A stretch of 64,000 nucleotides of DNA from contig NZ_LRML01000004.1 of assembly GCF_001647285.1 (NCBI RefSeq), positions 434,001 to 498,000 on the forward strand, read 5' to 3'. The DNA comes from Rufibacter roseus (GTDB taxonomy: Bacteria; Bacteroidota; Bacteroidia; Cytophagales; Hymenobacteraceae). This document shows positions 35,901 to 44,591 of this stretch, piece after piece. Each line of letters begins with the position of its first letter. Position 1 is the stretch's first letter. Under the pieces are notes generated by a model. The model ran no database searches. It was not told the DNA's origin and was given only the letters and a program-made list of their open reading frames with translations. A program made the translations under genes and the position numbers.

Positions 35901-36053
35901 ATCTATGTGTCTGCTGACAACCTGCTCACGTTCACTGAATACACTGGGTTTGACCCAGAGATTGGAGCCAGAGGCAGCTTAGACATAGGATTCGACCGCG
36001 GAGTATACCCGCAGTCCAAAACCTTCAGACTTGGAGTTAACGCCACCTTCTAA
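32976..36053 (+). CDS. SusC/RagA-family TonB-linked outer-membrane transporter
   Basis: The 1025-residue protein has a signal peptide (LLFYLLFHLCGVAFAQ), then a carboxypeptidase-regulatory-like domain (about 20-90: ITGRVTSATGEALPGVSVVV, TDVNGQYQIQA and LVFSYIGFLP). The SusC link SIDEVVVVGYGTQ comes next, followed by the plug (about 115-230: VRIRGIGSTGNSNPLYVVDG and GARGGNGVVLITTK) and a 22-strand barrel to an end of RGVYPQSKTFRLGVNATF. It imports oligosaccharides with energy from TonB. Its stop overlaps the susD start region (TAATG). The downstream GH16 and GH3 genes point to a beta-glucan substrate. Confidence 0.97.
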   Translation: MKKKLLFYLLFHLCGVAFAQTPITGRVTSATGEALPGVSVVVKGTTTGGSTDVNGQYQIQAPANGGSLVFSYIGFLPKEEPINGRTTINVTLQEDRQSIDEVVVVGYGTQLRREVTTAVSSVTPEEITQTPVTRIEQALQGRVAGVQVANVSGQPGDAPTVRIRGIGSTGNSNPLYVVDGFPVGGIDYLNPGDIASMEILKDAAAAAIYGARGGNGVVLITTKQGRKDGTMQVSYDGYAGIQNPWRKVELLNAREYAIMMNEGAANANMAPPFANPEQFGEGTNWQDAIFEKNAPIQNHQLTVTGGTEKSSYAAALSYFDQNGIVGGEKSNFKRYTARINADNQVKSFLRFGTNLAYTHINRRAFDANQEFGGILSNALNIDPITPVYETDPDRLASSTYTLNPVVRDANGRVFGISEYASQEVVNPLARLQVMNGRTTVDKLVGNLYGEVKLIEGLTFRSTLGIDLAYVVTSNYNPVYFLNAAQQNSNALASRGTDRYYTWQTENYFNYNRNFGEHSVGLVLGTSALKSRSEGLFGSNTGLVTSDPNMAYLNLAVSAGTAIATGGASERAILSFFGRANYDYQGKYLFSATVRRDGSSRFGRNNQFATFPSFSAGWVLSDEAFFPQGNVLSLAKIRASWGQNGNEEIGGAYPWAARIGVGRGYTFYNPDGKGYQSGAAPEAAANPELQWETSEQTNIGADLSFFNNKLTLVADYYVKSTKGLLVVPPILASTGYNAPTVNGGEVRNKGFELAINYNGSISSFNYNFGINGSINENEVISIDNAEKILYGGGFSTYGVASRSNPGMPIAYFYGYKTAGIFQNQADVEAQTIQPNAVPGDVRFVDLNDDGVLDGNDRTMIGNPTPKTTIGFNLGFDVKGFDFSAFFNSAFGHQIFNGTRRYDIVRSNMQSRFLNRWTGEGSTNEYPRFTWNDTNGNYSRLSDLYIEDGDYVRLKTLQVGYTLPGTALSTLHLQKLRIYVSADNLLTFTEYTGFDPEIGARGSLDIGFDRGVYPQSKTFRLGVNATF

Positions 36054-36064
36054 TGCACTTTCAC

Positions 36065-37648
36065 ATGAAAAATATAGCTAAAAAGACTTCTATTCTGCTA
36101 CTGTCCGGCTTTCTGGCGGTAGCTTCTACCAGCTGCGATGACTTCCTGGACCTTTCGCCGCTAGATACCCGAACCGAGGACAACTTCTACAAAACCCAAT
36201 CTGATGCCATGGAAGGATTGGTGGGAGTGTATGATGTACTTCAGTGGAATACCCTATCAGGTTTCCACCCTACTCCCATGATCACTGATATCATGTCTGA
36301 TGATGCCTATTCAGCTGGCCAGCCTAGTTCTGAACCCAACCTGCTGCAAATGGATCGTCACAATATCCTGACTACTAATGGTGAGGTGTTTGGACTGTGG
36401 AGGAAACATTATATCGGAATTGCCAGAGCCAACACACTTCTTCAGCGTATTGAAGGCATTGATGCCCCGGAGGATTTTAAAACCAGGCTGATTGCTGAAG
36501 CTAAATTCTTGCGCGCGCATTTCTACCTTGACCTGGTAAGGCTTTTTGAAAACGTTCCGCTCATTTTGGCACCTCAGGCACCAAGCGAGTACAACCAGCC
36601 GCAAGCAACTCCTAAGGCTGTGTATGATCAGATAGCACTGGATTTGACAGAGGCCATGGAAGACTTACCAGAGTCAACGCTTCGCCAGAGCCAAGGCCGT
36701 GTCACTAAATGGGCTGCCAAAGCCTTGTTAGCAAGAGCTTATTTGTTCTACAAGGGCGTGTACAACCAAGAACTGCAAGCTGGTGGCACCAGCGTCACTG
36801 CCCAGGTAGCATTGCAGCATGTAAATGATATCATCTCGGAAAGTGGCCATGACCTGTTGCCCAACTACGCTGATAATTTCAAGAGAGCAAATGAGTTCAG
36901 CATAGAATCGGTTTGGGAAATTTCTTACTCAGACGAAAACCCATGGTGGGATTGGGGCTACGTGCAAGGCGGCGAGGGCAACACCCAGCCACAGCAGCAG
37001 GGACCTCGTATTAAAAACACCGCCATTGAAAACTACCTGGCAGGCTGGAGTACCGCTACTCCTACCCAAGAGCTGTATGATGCTTTTGAAGCCAACGACC
37101 CAAGACGTGACGCCACCATTTTGGCCGAGACAGAGTTGGTAGGCGGCAAAGACAACCTGAACATCGGGTATCAACATACTGGTTATTTCAGCCAGAAGTA
37201 CACAACAGCTAAAGAGTATGCTCCTTCGGGGGGGCAGTTGGAATTGAACTGGGGCAACAACTACCGCTCCATCCGCTTCTCTGATGTGTTATTAATGGCC
37301 GCTGAACTAAGATTGATGACTGGTTCAGGAGACGCCCAGGCACCGCTGACCAGAGTGCGCGCCAGAGTAGGGTTAGGTCCGGTACCAGCCACCTTGGATA
37401 ACGTTTACAAAGAACGCAGGGTAGAACTGGCCCTGGAAGGCCACCGCTATTGGGATTTGTTGCGCCGCGGACTTAACGTAGCCGATGACGCTATCTCTGT
37501 TACCTACACCACCCTACCTGACAATTTCGAGGGCGCCGTGTCTGACTTTAACATTCAGTTTAACACCGCCAGAAAAGGGTTCCTGCCAATTCCGCAGAGT
37601 GAGATTGACCTTTCAGCAGGAACACTGAAACCAAACACTGGCTATTAA
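36065..37648 (+). CDS. SusD/RagB-family nutrient-binding lipoprotein
   Basis: The 527-residue protein has the lipobox signal ILLLSGFLAVASTSC and the SusD pattern FLDLSPLDTRTEDNFYKT near the start. TPR-like helices follow (LIAEAKFLRAHFYLDLVRLF, WAAKALLARAYLFYKGVYN), and the end is GHRYWDLLRRGL and GFLPIPQSEIDLS. It sits on the cell surface over SusC as a lid that captures glycans. ATG 36065 is chosen because the signal peptide begins there; the ATG at 36053 overlaps the susC stop in TAATG and would add MHFH. Both starts keep tight coupling. Confidence 0.95.
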   Translation: MKNIAKKTSILLLSGFLAVASTSCDDFLDLSPLDTRTEDNFYKTQSDAMEGLVGVYDVLQWNTLSGFHPTPMITDIMSDDAYSAGQPSSEPNLLQMDRHNILTTNGEVFGLWRKHYIGIARANTLLQRIEGIDAPEDFKTRLIAEAKFLRAHFYLDLVRLFENVPLILAPQAPSEYNQPQATPKAVYDQIALDLTEAMEDLPESTLRQSQGRVTKWAAKALLARAYLFYKGVYNQELQAGGTSVTAQVALQHVNDIISESGHDLLPNYADNFKRANEFSIESVWEISYSDENPWWDWGYVQGGEGNTQPQQQGPRIKNTAIENYLAGWSTATPTQELYDAFEANDPRRDATILAETELVGGKDNLNIGYQHTGYFSQKYTTAKEYAPSGGQLELNWGNNYRSIRFSDVLLMAAELRLMTGSGDAQAPLTRVRARVGLGPVPATLDNVYKERRVELALEGHRYWDLLRRGLNVADDAISVTYTTLPDNFEGAVSDFNIQFNTARKGFLPIPQSEIDLSAGTLKPNTGY

Positions 37649-37674
37649 TCATGCACCATAAAATGTTTGAACCC

Positions 37675-39057
37675 ATGAGAAAATATATATCGTTTCTAAC
37701 CCTGCTTCTGCTGGCTTCCTTTGCCTGGACCGCCTGTGAAGTAGAAGATCCGGAACTGGGCCCAATGCCTACCTCTGATCTGGTTACTTTTACACACACC
37801 TATGATGCCACAAACCCAAACTTGGTTCGTTTCACCAGCACCGCCCCTGGTTTTAAATTCCTTTGGGATTTTGGTAATGGCACCACGGCAGAAGGTAAGG
37901 AAGTAACAGGTGCTTATCCGTTGGCCGGTGACTATACGGTAAAACTGACCATCTACACAAAAGACGGTTCGGCCTCTAACACACAAACCATCAACATTGC
38001 CCAAACCAACCCAACCATGTTAGATCGGGAAGATTACAATTTCCTGACTGGTGGGGCTGATCAACTGGAAGGTAAAACTTGGGTATTAGACCCGGTTGGC
38101 CCAATGAACTTTGGAGGTGAAGTAGCCGCTGGTGGCAATAACTGGTGGAGCCAAACCTTAGACCAGCAGAACCCCTGCATGCAAGATGATGAATATACCT
38201 TCTCCCTTAGCGGCTTCAAGTTTGAGAACAAGAGCAAAGGCGCCATGTGGGGCATTGACAACGGCGTAGAAAACGTTTGTGTGCCACAGCCTGCCACTCC
38301 GGTAGCCAGCACCTGGAACCTGTACGAAGAAAATGGCAAAACCATGCTCTCGGTTAGCAACGGCGAAACCATTGCCTGGGACGATAACGAAGGCGTGTAT
38401 GAAGTCATGGAACTGTCTGAAAACCGTCTGCATATCAGAAAAGCCTGTTGTGGTGGTGCTGGTGTGCGTAATTACGTGCTGGTTCCAAAAGGCTACTCCC
38501 CACCAGTGGTAGAAAAGCCACTGAAAGTTGAAGACCTCTTCGACAACTTTGACCAGCCGGGCAACATTACCTGGGGTATTGACCACGTAGTATTCAACGA
38601 CAACTTTGACAATCCGGCTCAGTTTGGCATAAACACATCTGAAAAAGTAGCACGCTATGTAAAAGAAGCCGGTCAGGCCAATGAGTTTGCCAACATATTC
38701 ATTGACCTACCCTACCGCATGGATCTTACCAACCGGAAGGTCTTCAAACTGAAGGTACTTCTGCCTTCCTTCAATGACTACGTTACTCAAAATGGAGAAG
38801 ACTGGGCAGTGACCAAGAATCTGGCTAAACAGGTGGCAGTGAAGCTGCAGGACTCTAAAATGGGAGGCAATGCCTGGCAGACACAAGCTGAAATAGTACA
38901 GCAGGTAACACAGCTAGGCGAATGGGTTGAACTCACCTTTGACTTCAGCAACTTTGACCAGCGCACTGACTTTGACCGTGTAGTGGTGCAGATTGGCGGC
39001 GAGGCGCACTTTAATCCTGGCATCTTCTACTTAGATGATTTCCGGTTGATGCCTTAA
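37675..39057 (+). CDS. PKD-domain surface glycan-binding lipoprotein (SusE/F position)
   Basis: The 460-residue protein is third in the PUL. It has a lipobox signal (LLLASFAWTAC), a PKD domain (about 33-103, with FLWDFGNGTTAEGKEVTG and YPLAGDYTVKLTIYTKDG), a middle beta-rich domain (about 115-285) with paired cysteines (KACCGGAGVRN), and a C-terminal galactose-binding-like jelly roll (about 290-460, from NFDQPGNITWG to FYLDDFRLMP). PKD surface lipoproteins often occupy this place in laminarin PULs and bind beta-1,3-glucan at the surface. ATG 37675 fits the signal peptide. Binding specificity is inferred from the neighbours. Confidence 0.88.
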   Translation: MRKYISFLTLLLLASFAWTACEVEDPELGPMPTSDLVTFTHTYDATNPNLVRFTSTAPGFKFLWDFGNGTTAEGKEVTGAYPLAGDYTVKLTIYTKDGSASNTQTINIAQTNPTMLDREDYNFLTGGADQLEGKTWVLDPVGPMNFGGEVAAGGNNWWSQTLDQQNPCMQDDEYTFSLSGFKFENKSKGAMWGIDNGVENVCVPQPATPVASTWNLYEENGKTMLSVSNGETIAWDDNEGVYEVMELSENRLHIRKACCGGAGVRNYVLVPKGYSPPVVEKPLKVEDLFDNFDQPGNITWGIDHVVFNDNFDNPAQFGINTSEKVARYVKEAGQANEFANIFIDLPYRMDLTNRKVFKLKVLLPSFNDYVTQNGEDWAVTKNLAKQVAVKLQDSKMGGNAWQTQAEIVQQVTQLGEWVELTFDFSNFDQRTDFDRVVVQIGGEAHFNPGIFYLDDFRLMP

Positions 39058-39117
39058 CTTTTCCTGTAAGCCAGAAGCAACCCGTTTCTGGCTTACTTTT
39101 CTTAAAACTTACCTAAA

Positions 39118-41229
39118 ATGAGCAGAATTATATATCTGGTGCTCTGCCTGGGCTTGCTTTGCCCATTGGGTGGGGTGGCTCAGAACGGAGCTTACAACGA
39201 ATTAGTCTGGAGCGATGAATTTGAGGAAGAAGGTGCCATCAACTCTACCTGGTGGAACTTTGACCTGGGCAACGGCAACAATGGCTGGGGCAACAGAGAG
39301 CTCCAGAGCTACACGAACCAACTGGCCAATGTACGGCAGACAGGCGGAAAGTTGATTATAGAAGCAATTAAGCAAAATGGCAACTGGACCTCAGGCCGTG
39401 TTAAAACCCAAGGTAAGTTTGATTTTACCTATGGCCGCGTGGAATGGCGGGCGAAGCTAGCACCAGGGGTTGGTACCTGGCCTGCGCTCTGGCTCTTGGG
39501 CTCTAACATTTCAACGGTAGGCTGGCCAGCCTGTGGCGAAATAGACGTGATGGAATACATTGACCGGCTTCCAGGCAAAGTTCAAGCTGCCTTGCACACT
39601 CCTTCCAGCTACGGAAATACGCAAAACATAGGGTCCACTACCGTACCCGATGCCACCACCGCTTTCCATATTTATGCCGCTGAATGGTCTGAGCACGACA
39701 TTAAGTTCTATGTAGACAATACCCTATACTATACCTATGCTCCAACCGTGAAAGATGCCCGAACCTGGCCGTTTGACAAAGCGCAGTTCCTCATCATGAA
39801 CATTGCGGTAGGCGGTAACATGGGCAGCGAACCAAGTTTAGAAACGAACGGCCAAAAAAATGGTGTTGATCCTAACTTGACCAGTACCCGTATGGAGGTA
39901 GATTATGTGCGGGTGTACCAGCAGTTCAAGGAGCTACATCTTTCGGGTCCTCAATTTGTGAACCCTTCAGCCCAAAACGTTACATTCAAAGCCAGCCGCT
40001 TGGCAAATGCCACCTACACCTGGACTTTACCATCTGGGGCTACCATTGTGTCGGGCAATAACTCGCCGGAGATTGTGGTGAATTGGGGTAAGAAGTCTGG
40101 TCAGGTAAAGGTACAGATGCAACATAACGGGCAAACCTTCACCAAAATCCTAGAGGTAAAAACCAAAATGCTGCCCAGCGGCAGCTCCTTTCTGATTGAA
40201 GGATTCAACCCCTTCCCTGCATCACAGCTCACGCCTAACGCAGGTACGTTTGAAATGAGCCAGCACCAAGACGCCCTCAAAGTGAACTTTCATGTGACGT
40301 CGCCCTCCAGTTTACCACACATACTGTATGAGCTGGAGAGCCCGCTGGACATGACTGGATACCCCGTCTTCACCACTTCCGTGAAAACCCTAAACAAGAG
40401 CCGAACGGTTTCGCTCCGGCTCGATTTACTTGATGCCGCCGGCAAGGTGACCGGCAGCAATCAGGTATTTAACCTCAGTCCTTTAATTGACGACGGCGAG
40501 TACTACACCTACCATTTCAACTACCAGAATCTGTTTGGCAGCGGCTCTGGTCAGGTAGACCCCGCTAACATCAGCAAAATAAGGCTGCTCGTGAACTATG
40601 GGTTTTTGGGAAGCTCAGGCCAAGACTCTATCTGGGTAGACCATTTCAGTGTATTGCCTGCTCTGCCCACCACTCCTAACAGAGCATCGCACGTAGCCGC
40701 CGCCATGGCGGCTTCTGGCGTTACACTTTCCTGGAGAGACAACGCTGCCAATGAGCAAGGGTTTAAAGTGTACAGGAGCACCCAGCCCTACAGCAATTAC
40801 TCTGAGATTGCCAGCTTGTCAGCCAACAACACCTCCTTCACCGACCCCGCCGGCACCCGTGAGAGTTTTTATAAGGTGCAGGCTTACAATTCCAACGGCA
40901 CCGCCAGCTTTTCTAACATTGGCACAGTGGGTGGGGTGATGACCGGTGGCTCAGAAGAATGGCTGGCGCAACAGATAGTCTTGTCGCCAAACCCGGTGCA
41001 GCAAGAGTTTTCCCTTGCACTTCCGTCCGGAGTTAAGGTCAAATCTATCCGGCTGTACGGAGTCAATGGCCAGGAAGTCCCCCTGCAGATTTCAATGGAA
41101 TTTGCCCTAAAAACTGTTGCCGAGGTCAGACTACCCACTCCTCTGGCCGATGGACTTTATTTCTGCCGCATTCAAACAGAAAACAACCTGCTGGTAAAAA
41201 GACTGCTGGTTCAGAACTTCAATCTATAA
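39118..41229 (+). CDS. GH16 beta-glucanase with T9SS sorting domain
   Basis: The 703-residue protein has a signal peptide (YLVLCLGLLCPLGGVAQ) and a GH16 domain (about 27-270). The catalytic motif is GEIDVMEYID, with E141 as nucleophile, D143, and E146 as acid/base. WSDEF, NNGWGNRELQSYTN and GTWPALWLLG match laminarinases. Next come a PKD-like segment (about 275-350), a beta-sandwich probably binding glucan (about 360-520) and an FN3 domain (about 525-610). It ends with a type IX sorting domain (about 622-703: LSPNPVQQEFSLAL to LLVKRLLVQ). It is thus exported by T9SS to the surface or medium. Substrate probably beta-1,3-glucan. Confidence 0.93.
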   Translation: MSRIIYLVLCLGLLCPLGGVAQNGAYNELVWSDEFEEEGAINSTWWNFDLGNGNNGWGNRELQSYTNQLANVRQTGGKLIIEAIKQNGNWTSGRVKTQGKFDFTYGRVEWRAKLAPGVGTWPALWLLGSNISTVGWPACGEIDVMEYIDRLPGKVQAALHTPSSYGNTQNIGSTTVPDATTAFHIYAAEWSEHDIKFYVDNTLYYTYAPTVKDARTWPFDKAQFLIMNIAVGGNMGSEPSLETNGQKNGVDPNLTSTRMEVDYVRVYQQFKELHLSGPQFVNPSAQNVTFKASRLANATYTWTLPSGATIVSGNNSPEIVVNWGKKSGQVKVQMQHNGQTFTKILEVKTKMLPSGSSFLIEGFNPFPASQLTPNAGTFEMSQHQDALKVNFHVTSPSSLPHILYELESPLDMTGYPVFTTSVKTLNKSRTVSLRLDLLDAAGKVTGSNQVFNLSPLIDDGEYYTYHFNYQNLFGSGSGQVDPANISKIRLLVNYGFLGSSGQDSIWVDHFSVLPALPTTPNRASHVAAAMAASGVTLSWRDNAANEQGFKVYRSTQPYSNYSEIASLSANNTSFTDPAGTRESFYKVQAYNSNGTASFSNIGTVGGVMTGGSEEWLAQQIVLSPNPVQQEFSLALPSGVKVKSIRLYGVNGQEVPLQISMEFALKTVAEVRLPTPLADGLYFCRIQTENNLLVKRLLVQNFNL

Positions 41230-41313
41230 CCTTTTCACTTTCTAAAATTTCAGCTAACCTGCTCTAACCAGAGCAGGACAGACACCCTCATTTCAAGACC
41301 TAACTAGAACACT

Positions 41314-43617
41314 ATGAAAAAGATAATCTCAAAAGTAGTGGTGCTGGCATTGGCTGCCTTCTCCTGCACTTCTACTTCAACGCCCCCTTCCACGGCCACA
41401 CCATCTACCCCTGCTACCACCGCTCAGCAGCAGCTAAGCCCTATTGAGAAACGCATAGAAGACCTGCTGGCCAAAATGACGCAGGAAGAAAAAGCAGGCC
41501 AGCTCAACTTTGTGGTAGGCGATTTGTTCAACACCGGCCCCACTGTGCGTACCGCTGAGTCTGACCGATTCAATGAAGCCATTAAAAAAGGAACCATCAC
41601 CGGCATATTTAACATTCATGGTGCTGAGTACATTGGGAAACTGCAGAAAATTGCAGTTGAAGAATCAAGGCTGGGCATTCCGCTCATTATTGGAGCCGAT
41701 GTGATTCACGGGTTTAAAACCGTGTTCCCGATTCCGTTGGGCGAGGCTGCCAGCTGGGATTTAGAGGCCATCGAAAACGGCGCCCGTGTGGCGGCCATTG
41801 AGTCCAGCGCCACTGGCATCAACCTCACCTTCGCCCCTATGGTAGACATTACCCGCGACTCCCGCTGGGGCCGCACTGCCGAGGGTGCCGGAGAAGACCC
41901 ATATTTGGGTTCGCTTATTGCCGCAGCCCGTGTGGTAGGTTTTCAGGGAAAAGACCTCTCTGACCCGCGTACCATTGCCGCCTGTGTAAAGCACTTTGTA
42001 GCCTATGGTGCCGCTGAGGCCGGCCGTGATTACAACACCACCGACATGTCAGAATACCTGCTCCGCGACGTGTACCTGCCGCCGTTTAAAGCGGCTATTG
42101 ATGCTGGCTCAGCCTCTTTGATGACGTCGTTCAATGAATTGAACGGTGTACCCGCCACAGCCAACACCTTTGTTCTCCAGGACATCCTCCGGAAAGAATG
42201 GGGGTATAACGGGCTGGTAATTTCTGATTGGCAAAACATCACTGAAATGGTGAATCACGGCTTCGCCAAAGATAATGCCCACTCCGCTGCCCTGGCCCTG
42301 AAAGCCGGAACCGATGTAGACATGATGGGAGAAGCTTACCTCAACTTTATACCTGGGTTAGTTAAAAACGGACAGCTAGACCAGAAGGTAGTAGATGATG
42401 CCGTACGACGCGTGCTTTGGCTTAAATTCAAATTGGGCCTGTTTGACAACCCTACTCTATATTCCAGCACTACCCGCGAAAAACAAGAAATCCGTTCGAA
42501 AGAGAATTTGGCCGTGGCGTTTGACATGGCCAAGAAATCTATTGTGCTGCTTAAAAACCAAGGCAATGTATTGCCGCTCACCCAAGCCACTAAACGCATT
42601 GCCGTTATTGGTCCGTTGGCCAACAACAAAGCAGATATGAACGGTACCTGGTCTTTCTTCGGGGAAGAGCAACACCCTGTGTCTTTCCTGGAAGGCATCA
42701 GAAAATACGCTAAAGGAGCCACGGTAACTTATGCCCAGGGCTGTGAGCTTTATAGCAACTCCACTGCGTTATTTGACGAGGCTGTTGCCGCCGCCCGTAA
42801 AGCCGATGTGGTGGTAATGGCCATTGGAGAAAGTGCCGTGATGAATGGAGAGGGAGCCTCGCGCGCTGACATTGGTTTGCCCGGTGTACAGCTGGACCTG
42901 GTGAAGGCCATTCATAAGACCGGTAAACCAATTGTTGCGCTGGTAAGCAGTGGCCGTGCCCTGGAACTAACCTGGCTAGACCAAAACATTCCCGCTATTT
43001 TGGCTACCTGGTCGTTGGGCTCAGAGGCCGGAAATGCCGCTGGAAGTGTGCTGTTCGGGGAGTATAATCCTTCCGGGAAATTGCCACTTTCTTTCCCGCG
43101 CCATGTGGGTCAGTTACCGCTGTATTACAACTATAAAAACACCGGCCGCATGTACGATGGCGACCACATGGAGCCCGGCAGTGAGCGGGTGTATAAATCA
43201 CGTTACCGCGATGTGCCTAACACGCCCTTGTACCCGTTTGGATACGGCTTAAGCTATACTACCTTTAATTACGGTACACCAAAGCTGAACAAAAGCAGCA
43301 TCTCGGGCAATGAGCCTTTGGTAGTAACCGTAGACGTGACCAACACCGGAAAAGTAGTCGGCGAGGAAGTGGTGCAGCTTTATATCCGGGACTTGGTAGG
43401 CAGCACCGCCCGCCCTGTCAAGCAACTGAAGAAGTTCCAGAAACTTGCCTTCGCCCCTGGCGAGAAGAAAACCATTACCTTCACCCTCACCAAAGAAGAC
43501 CTGGCCTTCTGGCGTCAAGACATGACCTTCGGCGCTGAACCCGGTGATTTCAAGGTGATGGTAGGCCCTAATTCTAGAGATGTGCAAGAGCTATCGTTCA
43601 CGTTGAGCAGCCTCTAA
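41314..43617 (+). CDS. GH3 beta-glucosidase, BglX-like
   Basis: The 767-residue protein carries a lipobox (VLALAAFSC with C18) and a Thr/Pro/Ser linker. The GH3 barrel (about 45-370) has the nucleophile D305 in GLVISDWQN and a KH pair at 226-227. The second alpha/beta sandwich (about 400-640) has VVVMAIGESAVMNGEGASRA and GKLPLSFPRHVGQLP. The fibronectin-III-like end is at 675-765 (VTVDVTNTGKVVGEEVVQLY). It releases glucose from oligoglucosides, probably in the periplasm, and thereby completes the PUL's pathway. It is the last gene of the operon, followed by a composite terminator. Confidence 0.95.
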   Translation: MKKIISKVVVLALAAFSCTSTSTPPSTATPSTPATTAQQQLSPIEKRIEDLLAKMTQEEKAGQLNFVVGDLFNTGPTVRTAESDRFNEAIKKGTITGIFNIHGAEYIGKLQKIAVEESRLGIPLIIGADVIHGFKTVFPIPLGEAASWDLEAIENGARVAAIESSATGINLTFAPMVDITRDSRWGRTAEGAGEDPYLGSLIAAARVVGFQGKDLSDPRTIAACVKHFVAYGAAEAGRDYNTTDMSEYLLRDVYLPPFKAAIDAGSASLMTSFNELNGVPATANTFVLQDILRKEWGYNGLVISDWQNITEMVNHGFAKDNAHSAALALKAGTDVDMMGEAYLNFIPGLVKNGQLDQKVVDDAVRRVLWLKFKLGLFDNPTLYSSTTREKQEIRSKENLAVAFDMAKKSIVLLKNQGNVLPLTQATKRIAVIGPLANNKADMNGTWSFFGEEQHPVSFLEGIRKYAKGATVTYAQGCELYSNSTALFDEAVAAARKADVVVMAIGESAVMNGEGASRADIGLPGVQLDLVKAIHKTGKPIVALVSSGRALELTWLDQNIPAILATWSLGSEAGNAAGSVLFGEYNPSGKLPLSFPRHVGQLPLYYNYKNTGRMYDGDHMEPGSERVYKSRYRDVPNTPLYPFGYGLSYTTFNYGTPKLNKSSISGNEPLVVTVDVTNTGKVVGEEVVQLYIRDLVGSTARPVKQLKKFQKLAFAPGEKKTITFTLTKEDLAFWRQDMTFGAEPGDFKVMVGPNSRDVQELSFTLSSL

Positions 43618-43631
43618 TTAAATATGGCATC

Positions 43632-43696
43632 GCTGTTTTAGCCCTGTTTTTCAAAAAGTAAGCCGAAAACGCCAGCTCTAATCGAGCTGCGTTTTC
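43632..43696 (+). terminator. Composite terminator: palindrome M overlapping a second stem
   Basis: CTGTTTTAGCCCTGTTTTT pairs with a decayed AAAAAGTAAGCCGAAAAC, and CGAAAACGCCAGCTC (from 43664) pairs with GAGCTGCGTTTTCG. The GAAAACGCC block is shared, so only one hairpin can form at a time. Confidence 0.7.
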
Positions 43697-43719
43697 GACC
43701 TTTACAAGGGAAACAATTT

Positions 43720-44130
43720 TTAACTCTTTTCCGGTAGAAGGGCTTTTATAACTCCCCACAGGAACACAAACTGACCAATAAAGAAAAGCACAATGGTTTC
43801 TAAATAAATACCTGCCAATAAGGAAAAATCCAGAGGAAACAGGATGGGCTGAACATGAGCAATATATAGCAACGGCAAGGATAGCATCAAGTTTGCCATC
43901 ATGAATCGCTTTTTTATTCTTACCCGCTTTTTACCTAAAATAAAATAGGCACCTGCCAGAAGGTACAACCATAAGAGAGCAACGCCGCCTACTAAAAAAT
44001 ATGGCGGTAGAATAGTAGTATGCCAACCAGGAATAACAGACACAGCAATATCAAAATCGCTGGAAACAGCAAGCGTTAAAACAGTAAGGACGATTGCCAA
44101 GAACAGAAAAACTACTGCACCTCTTTTCAT
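43720..44130 (-). CDS. Small integral membrane protein, unknown
   Basis: The protein has about 136 residues from the ATG at 44130 (an ATG at 44145 adds five). It has four membrane helices: GAVVFLFLAIVLTVLTLAV, PPYFLVGGVALLWLYLLAGA, MMANLMLSLPLLYIAHV and IYLETIVLFFIGQFVFLWGV. A basic loop KKRVRIKKRF faces the cytosol between helices two and three, by the positive-inside rule. I do not recognise a family. It is transcribed after the NTF2-like gene, 17 to 33 bases away, likely in one unit. Confidence 0.65.
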   Translation of the reverse strand: MKRGAVVFLFLAIVLTVLTLAVSSDFDIAVSVIPGWHTTILPPYFLVGGVALLWLYLLAGAYFILGKKRVRIKKRFMMANLMLSLPLLYIAHVQPILFPLDFSLLAGIYLETIVLFFIGQFVFLWGVIKALLPEKS

Positions 44131-44162
44131 TAGAGTAATTGGCATTTAAACACCCTCCTCTA

Positions 44163-44591
44163 TCAAATCTTATAAGCCTGACGAGCCAACAATTTCCACT
44201 TACCGTTCTGCTTTTGCCACACCAAAAGCACGCCTAATTTTACAGACCCTGGTTTACCGCTGTCGTTGGTGGTGGCAGTTAAGTTGTGCCGAACTAGAGC
44301 TGTATTTCCGCTTACCTGTACAATTTGGTTTTCTAAATCAATGGTCACGAAATCAGACTTGCCAGTCACTAAGGTCTCTACGAAAGTAGCCTTGTCTTCC
44401 ACCTTTCCGCTGGAGTGCCCATAGCTTAAACCTTCTGCTACAATACTTTCCAATGCTTGGCGGTCACCGCTGATCAGGGCCTGCTTCAATTGCTCTACCG
44501 CGGCAGCTACCTGGTTTTCTTCTTTGGTTTGTGCCACAACTGCCAACTGAAGGAATAAGCAAAGCGACAGTAAAGTCAATATTTTTCTCAT
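44163..44591 (-). CDS. NTF2-like (SnoaL/DUF4440) secreted protein
   Basis: The 142-residue protein has a signal peptide (ILTLLSLCLFLQLAVVAQ) and a single NTF2-like cone: VAAAVEQLKQALISGDRQAL, ESIVAEGLSYGHSSG, TFVETLVTGKSDFVTIDL, VRHNLTATTNDSGK and LLVWQKQNGKWKLLARQAY. DUF4440 proteins have varied or unknown functions and often bind small hydrophobic molecules. The protein should be periplasmic or secreted. It is upstream of a small membrane protein gene on the same strand and borders the repeat-rich island. Confidence 0.85.
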   Translation of the reverse strand: MRKILTLLSLCLFLQLAVVAQTKEENQVAAAVEQLKQALISGDRQALESIVAEGLSYGHSSGKVEDKATFVETLVTGKSDFVTIDLENQIVQVSGNTALVRHNLTATTNDSGKPGSVKLGVLLVWQKQNGKWKLLARQAYKI

